The position numbers were made by a program, and so were the translations under genes. The notes beneath the pieces were generated by a model. That model was not told where the DNA came from. It searched no databases and was given only the letters and a program-made list of their open reading frames with translations. A stretch of 64,000 nucleotides of DNA, from NCBI GenBank assembly GCA_900316355.1, contig ONCQ01000004.1, positions 62,001 to 126,000 of the forward strand, read 5' to 3'. Origin of the DNA: an uncultured Prevotellaceae bacterium. GTDB lineage: Bacteria > Bacteroidota > Bacteroidia > Bacteroidales > Bacteroidaceae. Shown here piece after piece: positions 8,101-16,587 of this stretch (position 1 is its first letter; the number at the start of each line of letters is the position of its first letter).

Positions 8101-9651
8101 CATTGGCGTGAGCGTGAGCGTCTGTCCGCTGACGACAGCCTTAACATAGAAGACATCGCTGTCTAAGCAGCGCTGCCAGGTGCTCTCGCCCGCTTTGCGA
8201 CAGACGGGTACAATCTGGTACTCGCCGTCGGCTACCTCTTCACTGATGCTGACGCTGAAGCTGTTGCTGAGGATGTCGCCCACGCGAGCGCTGGCGGTGG
8301 CTGATGAGAGCAGCGAGCGCTGCACATCATCCTGATACAGGGCCAGAGCGTAGTCGATGCCGGCGGCATGAGTGGTCACGAACAACCTGGGCGTAATGGC
8401 AACGCTTGGGAAGTTGCCGGTGGCGGCAGAGCGCTGTACCGTCGTCTGACTGGTGGCGATGCTGTGGCAAGCCAGTGCGGCTTTCGTGTCAGTGTATCCA
8501 GATGGCACGCAACCGATGATGGCATCTTGGTCACTGGCGTAGCCGTCGCTGGAGCTGCCGCCTCCCGTGCCGCGTCCTTCAGGGTTCATCACCTGCAGGC
8601 GGAAGAAGCCATTGTAGTCGCCACCCCATCCCCAGTCAATGTGGTAATAGTCTTCAGATGCATAGCCGTCGCAGACAAAGGCATGACCGCTGCTACTGCT
8701 TTGACCACTATAATAGACAGGATGCCCCTGCCGCAATTCATTATAGATGACGTAGAGCCAGTCTTCGTAGTCGTAGCCTTCTGAGGCTACATAGCTGACA
8801 CTGTTTCTCCTCCGCTTAACAAAACGGTAATTTGCATCATACCCAAAATAGTTTGCCAGCGCTGGAGCCACATTCTGGCTGTAGGCTGCGGAGGAATTGG
8901 CACCATAGTCCATCTGCACAGCCATGCCGCAGTAGAGCATCAGTTCGCTGACGGCCTTCTGCTGTGCTTCTGTGGTGGCATCCCATTCCGCACGCGGCAT
9001 ATTTGCCCAGTCAATGGCTGTGCCGGCTGCAATGTCGGGATGTGTGAAGTTGAGGCGCTCAGCGACGCGGTTAGGGATGGTGGCCGTCGTCTGTGCGGGG
9101 TGCTGCCAGTAGTTCATGACCTGTGCCATGGCGGTGGCGACACAGCCGGTGACGCATTGCTTGCCGTTGTCCATGGGACAGAGCAGGTTATAGGGTGAAA
9201 GCTGATTCCACTCTGTGCGGAGCAGCGGAGCGATGGGCGTGCGTGAGACGTAAGTCTCGCTGGTGGCTGTCAGCGTCGTGGAAGCAGCGGCAGCCTTTAT
9301 CTGCGCCTTGTACCCATCGAGCCATGCCCGCATGTTAGCGGGCACCTTCGCGGCATCAAACCGGCCGCCATTGCTATAGCCGAGGATGTCCGGCGTGCGC
9401 TCCTCACCCGACACGATGACGAAGCCGCCGTTGGCCTCGTCGTTGAAGATGTAGTAGGCATCGTTGACCTCTGCAGCCTTCATGCGCGGAGCCTTGCGCG
9501 GCGCTTTCTTCATGCCGCTTGATGATGGCTTTGCGAAGAATTGGATGGCGCGCTGCATGGCCTCGTCTTGCGACACCTGCTGCGCCCATGTGCCTGTGCC
9601 CATTGCCGACAGGCAAAGGAGCAAGGCGCAAATAAAAGCTTTCCTTTTCAT
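5200..9651 (-). CDS. Secreted C10 (streptopain-like) cysteine peptidase, multidomain
   Basis: A 1483-residue secreted protease. A signal peptide (residues 1-23, ending TWA-QQ) is followed by a propeptide with the family pattern FVIVSGEERTPDILGYS. The peptidase domain has catalytic C170 in GCVATAMAQVMNYW and H323 in SSGHAFVCDGY, followed by the HIDWGWGG motif, as in SpeB and interpain. The rest is a long extracellular stalk: beta-rich repeats, InlB-type repeats (for example GYEFICWQSEDG with TYTAVF) and an MBG-type Ig repeat near the C terminus. The last 45 residues (VYLLSGQKI, then LPAGAYIIGGKKVVV) resemble a type-A T9SS sorting tail, suggesting export to the cell surface. No Spi-type inhibitor gene is adjacent. 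The downstream end converges on dgt with a palindrome array between. Confidence 0.9.
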   Translation of the reverse strand: MKRKAFICALLLCLSAMGTGTWAQQVSQDEAMQRAIQFFAKPSSSGMKKAPRKAPRMKAAEVNDAYYIFNDEANGGFVIVSGEERTPDILGYSNGGRFDAAKVPANMRAWLDGYKAQIKAAAASTTLTATSETYVSRTPIAPLLRTEWNQLSPYNLLCPMDNGKQCVTGCVATAMAQVMNYWQHPAQTTATIPNRVAERLNFTHPDIAAGTAIDWANMPRAEWDATTEAQQKAVSELMLYCGMAVQMDYGANSSAAYSQNVAPALANYFGYDANYRFVKRRRNSVSYVASEGYDYEDWLYVIYNELRQGHPVYYSGQSSSSGHAFVCDGYASEDYYHIDWGWGGDYNGFFRLQVMNPEGRGTGGGSSSDGYASDQDAIIGCVPSGYTDTKAALACHSIATSQTTVQRSAATGNFPSVAITPRLFVTTHAAGIDYALALYQDDVQRSLLSSATASARVGDILSNSFSVSISEEVADGEYQIVPVCRKAGESTWQRCLDSDVFYVKAVVSGQTLTLTPMDYTTTPISDAKLVCTAAPVITGTYHYTDKFSASFTIRNDGGDYIGPLCIFNSTTQDILAEQMVSLAAGETKTVTMTNITPWSMRTDNTQNHFYLGSYIGDIHVSGSEFAMAPFPILRVTTNIPELPEAEDDGYNSYWIHDTKLNATLRIEYPEPDGYAPTVNGKVNVKLSTANSGDVFSTDLDINLKPGQSAELPLNLPKETISTFYLYILGFSATPILQEDSKSFKIENNGSPGYSIVVSGGKKVPGWVNYTVSVSPEGAGSVNSDSSGQIILGSEMSITAAPFMLYDGGRYRWDEEFYNTHKYMHINYYFDHWTKNGVLVSKDNTLTLTMDEDCALVAHFKPIIKLTCIETPTVEGTLEAGSNNTYNAVIWNESEEDYEGDVTLTYWADTKYGDPSIQTTASTHVAIKAGETQHVSLQLRNIASTNVTLYSYLTFSHPKVDIRECNISGSNVEIALYPRIRATLTVLNADADHYIDADSIRVSVRLEKPANCRAYKGTLPIQLMRIDGGGMSHTFGTQEIDVDFTNEESIVRELTFHSGNSTTHYSYGDFLFNLHFDLPSVWKEDSYRYEYKTECIGNDIIYHLKTDWGIRGSVLAYSPSIEVGTVGLKDNNNAGNEEIFFSSGMTAHAHATPAAGYYFRCWTDKDGNIVSRDARYTFVTSFKTEGERYALKANFEPGTAPAKRTIRAEAQPYGMGTVTGSDTYYDGEEVTLTATAAKGYEFICWQSEDGTELSTDATYTFTVSQDATYTAVFAVYEEAVTVIAEGKTMDYGEEVPTLTFKTMGRGTLKGEPVLSTEVTSTTKPGTYEIVVSRGTSTNRHLTLKNGKLIVRKANLTIHVDDAAMILGEELPTFDLIVSGLVGDDTLESTFSRLPYAYVPGGTPTAVGTYNILINSGTSDYYTVTREEGTLTVSVPVGVESIKADNAATDVYLLSGQKIRAKAKDLHDLPAGAYIIGGKKVVVGR

Positions 9652-9660
9652 ATTACTTGA

Positions 9661-10908
9661 TTAGTTGTAATATTCAATCTTACGTTTCTGCACGGTGCCG
9701 TCAGCCTTGCGGCTGGTCCAGTTGCCATGTTCGTCTGTGACGATGTCAGTATAAGTCTCGTCGTAGGGCTCTTCGGCATCCATGCCTCCCATCTCCACAT
9801 GCTTCTTCAGCAGGTTGCCGTTGTCATCGTAGGTATAGACATCCTCTTCGATGCTGTCGTAGATGTGGCAGTTGTATTTGGCTACCTTGCCAAATTTGTT
9901 GTAAGTGTAGTCCTCGCCATTGCCTTCTGTGTCGGTGAGGCCTTTGACAATGCGTCCGTACTCGTCACGCTCGATACCGGCAGGATACACCTCGCTCAGC
10001 TTCTTACCGTCGTGGGTGAGCCAGAAGCCTTTTTCATCAAAAGTGCGCACCACGTTGCCCCATTCATTGATGACGGTGCATTTCTTCACCGGTCCCTGCA
10101 GCTCAAAGAGTCCCAGTTCGCCCGGCACGGTGCCTGCACCGACCTTGGCTGTAGTGCCCACTTCCCAGTTGAGGACGAGCTTCTGCACCTTGTTGGTCTT
10201 GCAGACGTAGTTGAAGTCTTCTTCGGGAGCATTATAGGGATGGTTGCAGATGTCTCTCACCTCTGCTATCAGCATGAAGTGGGTTCCGGCGGGATAGGAC
10301 TGGCTGTAGTCGAGGTCCTGACAGCGGCAGTAGCCGGTATATAAAACACTGTCTGCCTCACCTAAAGCCCAGAACTCGATGAAGTGTTCGATGTTTCCCC
10401 TTCGCTGTCCGCGCACGTCCTCGGTCAGCTCCACTTCGGCCATCAGCGTGGTCGTCAGTACGGCATTCTCAAGTTTCATGGCATTGAGCCATTTCTGCCG
10501 GTCCTCGTCGGGGTCGTCGACAAATTCCAGACTCTTGCCTGTATCGTTGGTTAGCTCGATATTGGTTACTTGGAAGGGCGACACCACCTTCATCGGCACA
10601 CCCTCGTTCACGTCGGTGACAATTTCACGGTCTAAATAGTTGGCCTTCTCCACTTCCAACTTGTCGAAAGCTGCCAGCAGTTCGTCACGCAGCTTGCGAG
10701 CCTTGTCCATATCCTTGTCGCCCTCGTTCTGATAAACTCGCTGTTGAATGGCCGCGAAGGCATTACTCTTGGCATAGAAGTCCTGCACTTGCTCATCGAG
10801 CTTGCCGAGCAGGCCGTCGGTTGTGGATTCTCCATTGCTTGAACCGCCGCAGGCCGTCAGCAGTGCTACAGCGCAGGCGACGGAAAAGGAAAGAATAGAT
10901 TTTCTCAT
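9661..10908 (-). CDS. Lipoprotein of unknown function
   Basis: A 415-residue protein not assigned to a named family. The start at 10908 is chosen because it begins a clear lipoprotein signal (hydrophobic stretch followed by LLTACGGSS); an open frame continues upstream without such a signal. Residues 25-90 are charged and helical. A middle beta-rich domain contains a motif resembling secreted-protein linker domains (AEVELTEDVRGQRRGN). The C-terminal third has short repeats reminiscent of RHS/YD units (DEYGRIVKGL, YNKFGKVAKY, YDDNGNLLKK), too few to call an RHS protein. It stops 10 bp before the start of the C10 peptidase gene and may be co-transcribed with it. Confidence 0.75.
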   Translation of the reverse strand: MRKSILSFSVACAVALLTACGGSSNGESTTDGLLGKLDEQVQDFYAKSNAFAAIQQRVYQNEGDKDMDKARKLRDELLAAFDKLEVEKANYLDREIVTDVNEGVPMKVVSPFQVTNIELTNDTGKSLEFVDDPDEDRQKWLNAMKLENAVLTTTLMAEVELTEDVRGQRRGNIEHFIEFWALGEADSVLYTGYCRCQDLDYSQSYPAGTHFMLIAEVRDICNHPYNAPEEDFNYVCKTNKVQKLVLNWEVGTTAKVGAGTVPGELGLFELQGPVKKCTVINEWGNVVRTFDEKGFWLTHDGKKLSEVYPAGIERDEYGRIVKGLTDTEGNGEDYTYNKFGKVAKYNCHIYDSIEEDVYTYDDNGNLLKKHVEMGGMDAEEPYDETYTDIVTDEHGNWTSRKADGTVQKRKIEYYN

Positions 10909-10960
10909 AGTTGAATGATTTTGTATTGTAATTCTGTTCACAGTGTGCGAAGTAGATTCC

Positions 10961-12130
10961 TCACTCAACCACGCGGCCCAATGCCTTCTTGTAGCCCTTC
11001 ACGCCATCGGGGTTGTAGATGTAGAATTCGTTGCCGTCTCTGTAGAGCCAGATGAAGTTGTCGGCGGCATCGGTCAGCCATGTGCATGAGGCTACGGAGA
11101 GGCGGTTGTAGCCGTAAGGTGAGGTGATGCCTGTCGTTACCTCGTCACCCAGATTGACAGGCTGGTCGAAATGTCCGGCGCGGTAGAGTTGTGTCTCCTC
11201 TTGACTATTGTTGGTGCCGGGGCGGCGTGCCAGCATGTCGCCTTTGCTGTTGATGCACAGCTTGCCGAAATTGCCGGCCTGATTGGCTGGCACCTTGGCG
11301 AACTCTTCCCATTGGGCATCCTCGTTGGTGGTATCGAGACGATAGACGCGACGGTAAACGGGGAGGTAGATGAAATCCCCCTGCTTGACCAGCTGTGAGG
11401 CTTCGGTGTCAGTCTTCCCCTTGATATTGTTTTCCTGTACGTAGGGCTGCGACACCAATGACTTAAAATAGGATGTCTGCTTACCGTCGAGGCCAATGCG
11501 CACGACACCGAAATCGTGGGTCGGATTGAAGGGGTCGTTGCCATTGTCAAAGGCGTAGTACCAGCAGGTGCCGTTCTGAACAAGCTGTAAGTTGCCTCCT
11601 ACATCTTCTCTTGAGTGATGCCATACTCTTTCCCGTTCGCGTACGTTCCACAAATCATACCCGCTGCCGTCTCCCGTTTCCAAGAGAGCATAGTCGCCAC
11701 AGGTCTGGATGATATCGGTGGCTTTACCGAATTGTGGTGAGGTATTCACGCTCTTGCCATCCCATAGGTACACACCCCATGCGCCCTCGCGAGTGAAAAT
11801 CTTGTCGCCGGCAACGTTGTATATTTTCTTGATGCGTGGACGTGCGCCCTCATAGACGCCGTCGATGCCCGGGAAGACGACCGATTTCTCACCCGTCTGG
11901 CGGTCAATGGCCATGACCGCATTGTTGCTGCCACTCTCCACATAGAATATCGTGTCGCCTGTGACGTGGATAGCTCGTGCGCCCAGCTTGCCGTACATGG
12001 CAAACTTGGCAACGGGAGTTGACTTGGGTCTGTTGGTCTTAGTGCGGTAGGCTTGTGCCGACACTTCTTGCACTGCCATGCTCATCACGCCCAGCAGCAC
12101 ACTCATCAATGTCAATTTTGATAGTTTCAT
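10961..12130 (-). CDS. Secreted beta-propeller-like protein of unknown function
   Basis: A 389-residue exported protein with a signal peptide (residues 1-25, ending VSAQA). The mature part has repeated short beta motifs of the kind DTIFYVESGSNNAVMAID, DKIFTREGAWGVYLWD and DNFIWLYRDGNEFYIYN, which suggests a beta-propeller. No catalytic motif is visible. The downstream lipoprotein gene starts 52 bp after its stop, so the three minus-strand genes from 12130 to 5200 may form one unit. It is divergent from the histidine kinase gene across a 149-bp AT-rich gap. Confidence 0.7.
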   Translation of the reverse strand: MKLSKLTLMSVLLGVMSMAVQEVSAQAYRTKTNRPKSTPVAKFAMYGKLGARAIHVTGDTIFYVESGSNNAVMAIDRQTGEKSVVFPGIDGVYEGARPRIKKIYNVAGDKIFTREGAWGVYLWDGKSVNTSPQFGKATDIIQTCGDYALLETGDGSGYDLWNVRERERVWHHSREDVGGNLQLVQNGTCWYYAFDNGNDPFNPTHDFGVVRIGLDGKQTSYFKSLVSQPYVQENNIKGKTDTEASQLVKQGDFIYLPVYRRVYRLDTTNEDAQWEEFAKVPANQAGNFGKLCINSKGDMLARRPGTNNSQEETQLYRAGHFDQPVNLGDEVTTGITSPYGYNRLSVASCTWLTDAADNFIWLYRDGNEFYIYNPDGVKGYKKALGRVVE

Positions 12131-12253
12131 GTTGATTTAGATTTAGTTTTTATGAATATGCGGCCGCAAAGATAAGTGTTTTTTACATACGAGTAAATAG
12201 TGGTTATCCGCTATTTTTTTGATGACAGTGACTGCCGAGTTGAAATAATGTTG

Positions 12254-12261
12254 TATCTTTG
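12254..12261 (+). promoter_or_regulatory. Putative -7 box of the histidine kinase gene
   Basis: The sequence tatctttg matches the Bacteroidetes -7 consensus TAnnTTTG and lies 18 bp upstream of the ATG at 12280. I do not see a convincing -33 element at the usual spacing, so support is the -7 box and its position only. It overlaps a TTG (12259) that would extend the reading frame, which makes the ATG at 12280 the better start. Confidence 0.6.
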
Positions 12262-12279
12262 CAGTCAAGAATCAACAAA

Positions 12280-13911
12280 ATGCTACGCAAGCGAATCATT
12301 CTTATATGGTGCCTGATGGTCATTGTCATTCCTGTAAAGGCAATGACGGACAGCTTGCTAATGGCTGAGGTGGCGCGCACTGGGGTGTTGCTCAGGCAGA
12401 TGCAGTATGACTCGACACTGGTGCAGGTGCGCCGTCTGCTGCCCGCTGCGCAGGAGAATGGCAATGTGCTGGCTGAGGCCGCGTTGCATGGCATTGCTGG
12501 CTTTTCACTCTCACGTTCCAATCGCCTGCAGGAAGGTCTGCAGGAGTATATGCGCAGTGCGTCCATTGCCGAGCAGCATCATCTGTTGGAGAAGGCTGTC
12601 GGCGAAAAGACAGGTACTATTCTTGCGCTCTTCTCCACGATGTACGGTGAGATGTCGCTGCGCTATCAGAATCAGGGCAATCAGGTGGAGGCGCTGCACT
12701 ATGCCCGCACGGCATTGCGATGGGTGTCATACGTGAATCAGGCGGAGTTGCGCGTGGGTGTTATGTCGTGTGTCATGCCAGCATTGGCAGCGAGCAGAGA
12801 GTGGCTTCCAGCCTACGAACTGATGAAGCAGACGTTCGCAGATGCCCTGGAACTGAAACAGTATGACCTCGCCGTGGTCATGGCGGCTTATCTCATGACC
12901 TGCGAGGACGAGTGCTTCAGCCGTGGCCCTGAAGACTGTCCGTGGATGCGGCAGGCTGACAGCATCGTGCACAGGGTAACTACGCGTGGCGCAGCAGAGG
13001 AATATGAGCGTATCCGACGCTCGCTCGTTGGCAAATATAAGGGCCAGGCGGAAGACGCAGGAAAGGGTAGTATATCAGACAATGAGAATGAGAGCAAGGT
13101 GGAACCTGATAAAGTGGAAGATGTGTCAGCCAGCGACTCTGTCGAGGCTGTACCTGCTGTGATTGAAGACAGACCCGAAGACTTGTCATACCTGTATCTG
13201 CTTTTGATGCTGATGGGTATTGTGGCCTTGATGACAGTTGTTTATTATGTATGGCATAGACACAACAGGCAGAAACAGCAGGAAGAGGCTGAACGCCAGA
13301 TGGCAGAGAAATATGCCGAAGGACAGGAGTATGAGCGCAATCGCCTGGCACGTGAGTTGCACGATGGCGTGAGCAATCAGCTGTTGGCCGTAGAGATGAA
13401 GCTCAGCACGGAAGGACTGACCCCTGATACCATGCAGTTGCTCGATGAGAGCCGTGAGCAGGTGCGACGTGTGTCCCACGAATTGGTACAGCCTGAGTTC
13501 AGCCGCGTCACACTCGCAGAAGTCCTTGCGAACTATGTGGCACAACTGGATGGCGTGCGGCAGTGTAGCATGAGTTTTACGGCTACGCCCCCGGAGGCTG
13601 ACTGGTCCTTCATTCCTGCCACCACGGCTCTTGAGATCTACCGCATTGTTCAGGAACTCATTGCCAATATCCTGAAACACTCCGGAGCCACCATGATCTC
13701 CGTAGGGCTACATCAAGACAGAGCACGGACCATCATGATTCTCATTAGCGACAATGGTGAGGATGTGGCCGATGATGTCGCTGCTTCCACGGGCATAGGG
13801 CTTCGCAACATGAAACACAGAGTCGAGGCACTCGGAGGATCGTTGGAAATCATGCGTCATCAATATGGCAGGGTGGCGAAACTGGTTGTCTGCTTGCCTG
13901 AACATCGGTAA
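12280..13911 (+). CDS. Sensor histidine kinase with N-terminal TPR-like region (HisKA_3)
   Basis: A 543-residue membrane histidine kinase of the NarX/DegS class. A signal-like helix at the N terminus is followed by a helical, TPR-like periplasmic region (about 25-220) and a variable acidic linker. A membrane helix lies at about 304-325 (YLYLLLMLMGIVALM). The HisKA_3 box LARELHDGVSNQLLAVEMKL places the phospho-accepting His at 361. The HATPase_c domain follows, with ELIANILKHSGAT, ISDNGED and GIGLRNMKHRVEALGGSL. It is followed on the same strand by a NarL-type regulator at 14317, its likely partner, although 405 bp separate them. The signal sensed is unknown. Confidence 0.9.
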   Translation: MLRKRIILIWCLMVIVIPVKAMTDSLLMAEVARTGVLLRQMQYDSTLVQVRRLLPAAQENGNVLAEAALHGIAGFSLSRSNRLQEGLQEYMRSASIAEQHHLLEKAVGEKTGTILALFSTMYGEMSLRYQNQGNQVEALHYARTALRWVSYVNQAELRVGVMSCVMPALAASREWLPAYELMKQTFADALELKQYDLAVVMAAYLMTCEDECFSRGPEDCPWMRQADSIVHRVTTRGAAEEYERIRRSLVGKYKGQAEDAGKGSISDNENESKVEPDKVEDVSASDSVEAVPAVIEDRPEDLSYLYLLLMLMGIVALMTVVYYVWHRHNRQKQQEEAERQMAEKYAEGQEYERNRLARELHDGVSNQLLAVEMKLSTEGLTPDTMQLLDESREQVRRVSHELVQPEFSRVTLAEVLANYVAQLDGVRQCSMSFTATPPEADWSFIPATTALEIYRIVQELIANILKHSGATMISVGLHQDRARTIMILISDNGEDVADDVAASTGIGLRNMKHRVEALGGSLEIMRHQYGRVAKLVVCLPEHR

Positions 13912-14316
13912 AAAACAATAGACAGAAGCAGGCTGAGAACCAAAATCATGGATTTCCGCCACTTCAAATTCCTCACTTTTTAATATATTTGCAGCCGAAA
14001 AGTAAAAAAAGGCTCACATGAGAACGTGATAATGCACGGATTTATGTATCTTTGCAACGCCGTTCAGCAGTGAATGTGCATTGATATTAAGGAAGTGCGT
14101 TAAGCTTGTTTCAATGTTGATGAATCTCGACAACTCATCATGGAACTGAAATCTGAAATAAGAAAACGTTCTCTCCCTGGTGTTGATTATATACTACGTT
14201 ATATACAACTCTGGGGCGTGAGCCGTTCCATCGTCCGATTTCAGGCTGTCGAGAGCCCATCAACAGGATGACAGGAGTTGTCTTACGCCTTTTTTTGATG
14301 ATAGAGAATTTACATC
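13912..14316 (+). other. Intergenic stretch between kinase and regulator, with two -7 boxes
   Basis: This 405-bp gap is long for a two-component pair. Two sequences match the TAnnTTTG -7 consensus on the plus strand: tatatttg at 13984-13991 and tatctttg at 14047-14054. The latter leaves about 260 nt of leader before the regulator ATG at 14317. A short reading frame (14140-14271) sits inside the leader. I see no clear terminator after the kinase gene. The regulator therefore probably has its own promoter and a long leader; a small RNA or leader peptide is possible but unproven. Confidence 0.5.
14140..14271 (+). CDS. Possible 43-residue small protein or leader peptide
   Basis: An ATG-initiated frame of 43 codons lies in the leader of the response regulator, 86 bp past a -7 box. 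The product is basic at its N terminus (MELKSEIRKRSLPG) and more hydrophobic in the middle (YILRYIQLWGVS). I do not recognise it, and codon use cannot be judged over this length. It could be a leader peptide, a remnant of a decayed gene, or a chance frame. Confidence 0.2.
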   Translation: MELKSEIRKRSLPGVDYILRYIQLWGVSRSIVRFQAVESPSTG

Positions 14317-14976
14317 ATGGAACAGAATATACACACCTATCTATTGGACGGCATCAGCGTGGCGGTCGTTGACGACCACGAGGTGGTGCTTGAGGGATAT
14401 CATAGCTATCTGCACAGACTCGGGGTGGCATGTGTTGAGACCTTCACAAGCGCCAACGCCTTACTCCATAGGCTACAAGCGTGCGCGTTCGATGTGTTCA
14501 TTGTAGATGTCGAACTTCCTGACCTTGATGTCTCATCCCTCATCAACGGCATCAGGAAGCAACAGCCGGAGGCAAAGATTCTCATCAGCACCATTCATGA
14601 TGAGATGTGGGTCGTCAGCCGGTTGGTAGAGGAGAAGGTTGATGGGGTTATGTATAAGACTAACCAGTTGGAACAGTTGCAGGAAGCCCTTATCGCTGTC
14701 CTGAACGGCCAGCAATACTACTGTCGGAAGTTTCGTCGTTCGATGGACAGACTGCAGCTGCAAAATGAGGTGCTCACGAAGCGTGAGATCGAAGTGGTTC
14801 GCGCCATTGCCCGTGGATTGTCCACAAAAGAAATAGCACGCCAGCTTTTCATTTCAGAAAACACGGTGGAGACTCACCGGCAAAACATCTTTGAAAAGCT
14901 GGACGTGCGTAACATGGCTGGGCTTATCATCAAAGCGATAGCTGCAGGCTATATCAGCGTGGAGGACGCGACGTAG
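14317..14976 (+). CDS. NarL/FixJ-type response regulator
   Basis: A 219-residue two-component regulator. The receiver domain has the acidic pair D19-D20, the phospho-acceptor D64 in FIVDVELPD and the switch lysine in VDGVMYKTN (about 115). The LuxR-type helix-turn-helix at the C terminus reads LTKREIEVVRAIARGLSTKE and continues with IARQLFISENTVETHRQNI. It should bind DNA after phosphorylation by the histidine kinase encoded upstream. The target genes are not shown by the sequence; the convergent GH29 gene ends 8 bp downstream and is not obviously controlled by it. Confidence 0.92.
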   Translation: MEQNIHTYLLDGISVAVVDDHEVVLEGYHSYLHRLGVACVETFTSANALLHRLQACAFDVFIVDVELPDLDVSSLINGIRKQQPEAKILISTIHDEMWVVSRLVEEKVDGVMYKTNQLEQLQEALIAVLNGQQYYCRKFRRSMDRLQLQNEVLTKREIEVVRAIARGLSTKEIARQLFISENTVETHRQNIFEKLDVRNMAGLIIKAIAAGYISVEDAT

Positions 14977-14984
14977 CAATCTTT

Positions 14985-16583
14985 TCACTTCACGGTGATG
15001 CGGAAGACGGGGGCGATGTCGTTGGGATGGGCGGCAGGGATCTGCACGGTGAGGCCGCCCTCGTGCTGCTTGAACTTCACCTTGCCACCGCCGAGGAGGG
15101 TCACGGCTTTGACCTTACCGCAGTCGGGGGACTTGGCGAGGGCTTTGAAGGTGAAGCTGCCGGCTACGGGCCATGCCATGATGGTGGCATAGACGGTGGT
15201 GGCGCCCTTCTGGGCGTGGGGAGCCTGCACATAGCGCACGTCCTGTGCCGAGTACTTCTGTCCCTCGTTGAAGCCTTGGGCATTCATGGGGTTGGCGGCT
15301 TCGGCCAGCGGGCCTTCGCCGAAGGTCTTCCACATGCGGGTGCCGTAGATGCTCTCGCCGTTGATGTCCAGCCAAGCCTTGATGTCGGCCAGCACCTTGC
15401 GTTCCTTGTCGTCGATGCTGCCGTTGCCGCGGACGGGGATGTTGAGGAGGAGGTTGCCGTTCTTGGAGACGACATCGATGAGCATCCGGATGACGGTGGC
15501 ACCGCTCTTGTAGCCGTTTCTGTTATAAACGTTCTGGTCGTAGTGCCACTGGCCGATGCAGGTGCAGGTCTGCCAGTAGGCCTCCTGCGGACGGTCGGGG
15601 ATGCCGCGCTCCACATCCCACATCATGTAGTCTTTCTGTTCGGGGGTGAGCTGTTTGCCCGTCACCACCACCTGCTGCTGTCCGCCATGCTGCGCGGCGC
15701 TGTGGTTGTAGTAGTGTTGCAGGATGTTCTTTCCCACCTGTTCATCACAGCCGTAGAAGGGCATGGCGGTGTCGTCGAAGTAGAGGAGGTCGGGGTTGTA
15801 GTCGTTGATGAGCTGCAGCACACGGTTCTGGAATTTCTGCTTATAGGCTGCCGAGGGCAGGCTGGCGCCGTTGCCCCAGTCCCACTGGCTGTGAATGCTT
15901 CTGCTCTGCTCCCAACCCGTGGAGTGGGGGTGGTTCTGTGCGTAGAGTTCCTGCGGGTCGAGGCCTTCCCACCACTCTCCGATGCCGTCGGCCTTGGTGA
16001 GGTTGCCGTCGAACTTCTGTGACGGCTCCAGCCATGTCCAGGCGTGCGAGGCATGGATGCTGACGCCCAGTGGCAGGCCTGCGGCCTTGCAGGCTTCGCT
16101 CCAGCCCTTGACGAGGTCTTTCTTAGGGCCTACGTTCACAGAGTTCCATTCCTGATAGGGAGAATCCCAGAGGTCGAAGTTGTCGTGGTGGTTGCCCAGT
16201 ACCATGAAGTAGCGGGCGCCCACGCTCTTGTAGAGGTTCACCAGCTCCTGCGGGTTCCACTGCTCGGCCTTCCAGGCGTTGCAGAGGTCCTTGAGGCCGA
16301 AGGTGGCGGGGTTGCCGAAGTGGCTCACGTGGAAGTTGTACTGCCCGCTGCCTTCATAGTACATGAAGCGGGCATACCAGTCGCCGTCCTCGGCCTGGCA
16401 CTGCGGCCCCCAGTGTGCCCAGATGCCGAACTTGGCATCCTTGAACCATTCGGGGCATTGCCATGTGCTGAGTGACTCGTAGTCGTTGCCGAACGTGCCG
16501 GTCTTCACGGCCACATCGGCTTTCTGTGCGCCGGCGCTCATGCAGAGAGCCGCCAGTAACGCTGCAATCGAAAGTTTCTTCAT
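14985..16583 (-). CDS. GH29 alpha-L-fucosidase
   Basis: A 532-residue exported glycosidase (signal peptide ending SAGA-QKA) expected to remove terminal alpha-L-fucose from glycans in the periplasm or at the surface. Family signatures include WFKDAKFGIWAHWGPQ near the N terminus, YFMVLGNHHDNFDLWDS with the HHD substrate-binding motif, and PDLLYFDDTAMPF, in which the first Asp (D270) is the expected nucleophile. Length suits a catalytic domain plus a short beta-sandwich. The upstream GH105-DUF4861 gene stops 4 bp before this start, so they are one transcript. The pairing with a rhamnogalacturonyl hydrolase suggests fucose-bearing pectin, though host glycans are also possible. Confidence 0.92.
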   Translation of the reverse strand: MKKLSIAALLAALCMSAGAQKADVAVKTGTFGNDYESLSTWQCPEWFKDAKFGIWAHWGPQCQAEDGDWYARFMYYEGSGQYNFHVSHFGNPATFGLKDLCNAWKAEQWNPQELVNLYKSVGARYFMVLGNHHDNFDLWDSPYQEWNSVNVGPKKDLVKGWSEACKAAGLPLGVSIHASHAWTWLEPSQKFDGNLTKADGIGEWWEGLDPQELYAQNHPHSTGWEQSRSIHSQWDWGNGASLPSAAYKQKFQNRVLQLINDYNPDLLYFDDTAMPFYGCDEQVGKNILQHYYNHSAAQHGGQQQVVVTGKQLTPEQKDYMMWDVERGIPDRPQEAYWQTCTCIGQWHYDQNVYNRNGYKSGATVIRMLIDVVSKNGNLLLNIPVRGNGSIDDKERKVLADIKAWLDINGESIYGTRMWKTFGEGPLAEAANPMNAQGFNEGQKYSAQDVRYVQAPHAQKGATTVYATIMAWPVAGSFTFKALAKSPDCGKVKAVTLLGGGKVKFKQHEGGLTVQIPAAHPNDIAPVFRITVK

Positions 16584-16587
16584 CTTT

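Noticed and set aside
12259-12279. TTG start extending the histidine kinase by seven codons
   Set aside because: The TTG lies within the predicted -7 promoter box, so the ATG at 12280 is the plausible start.
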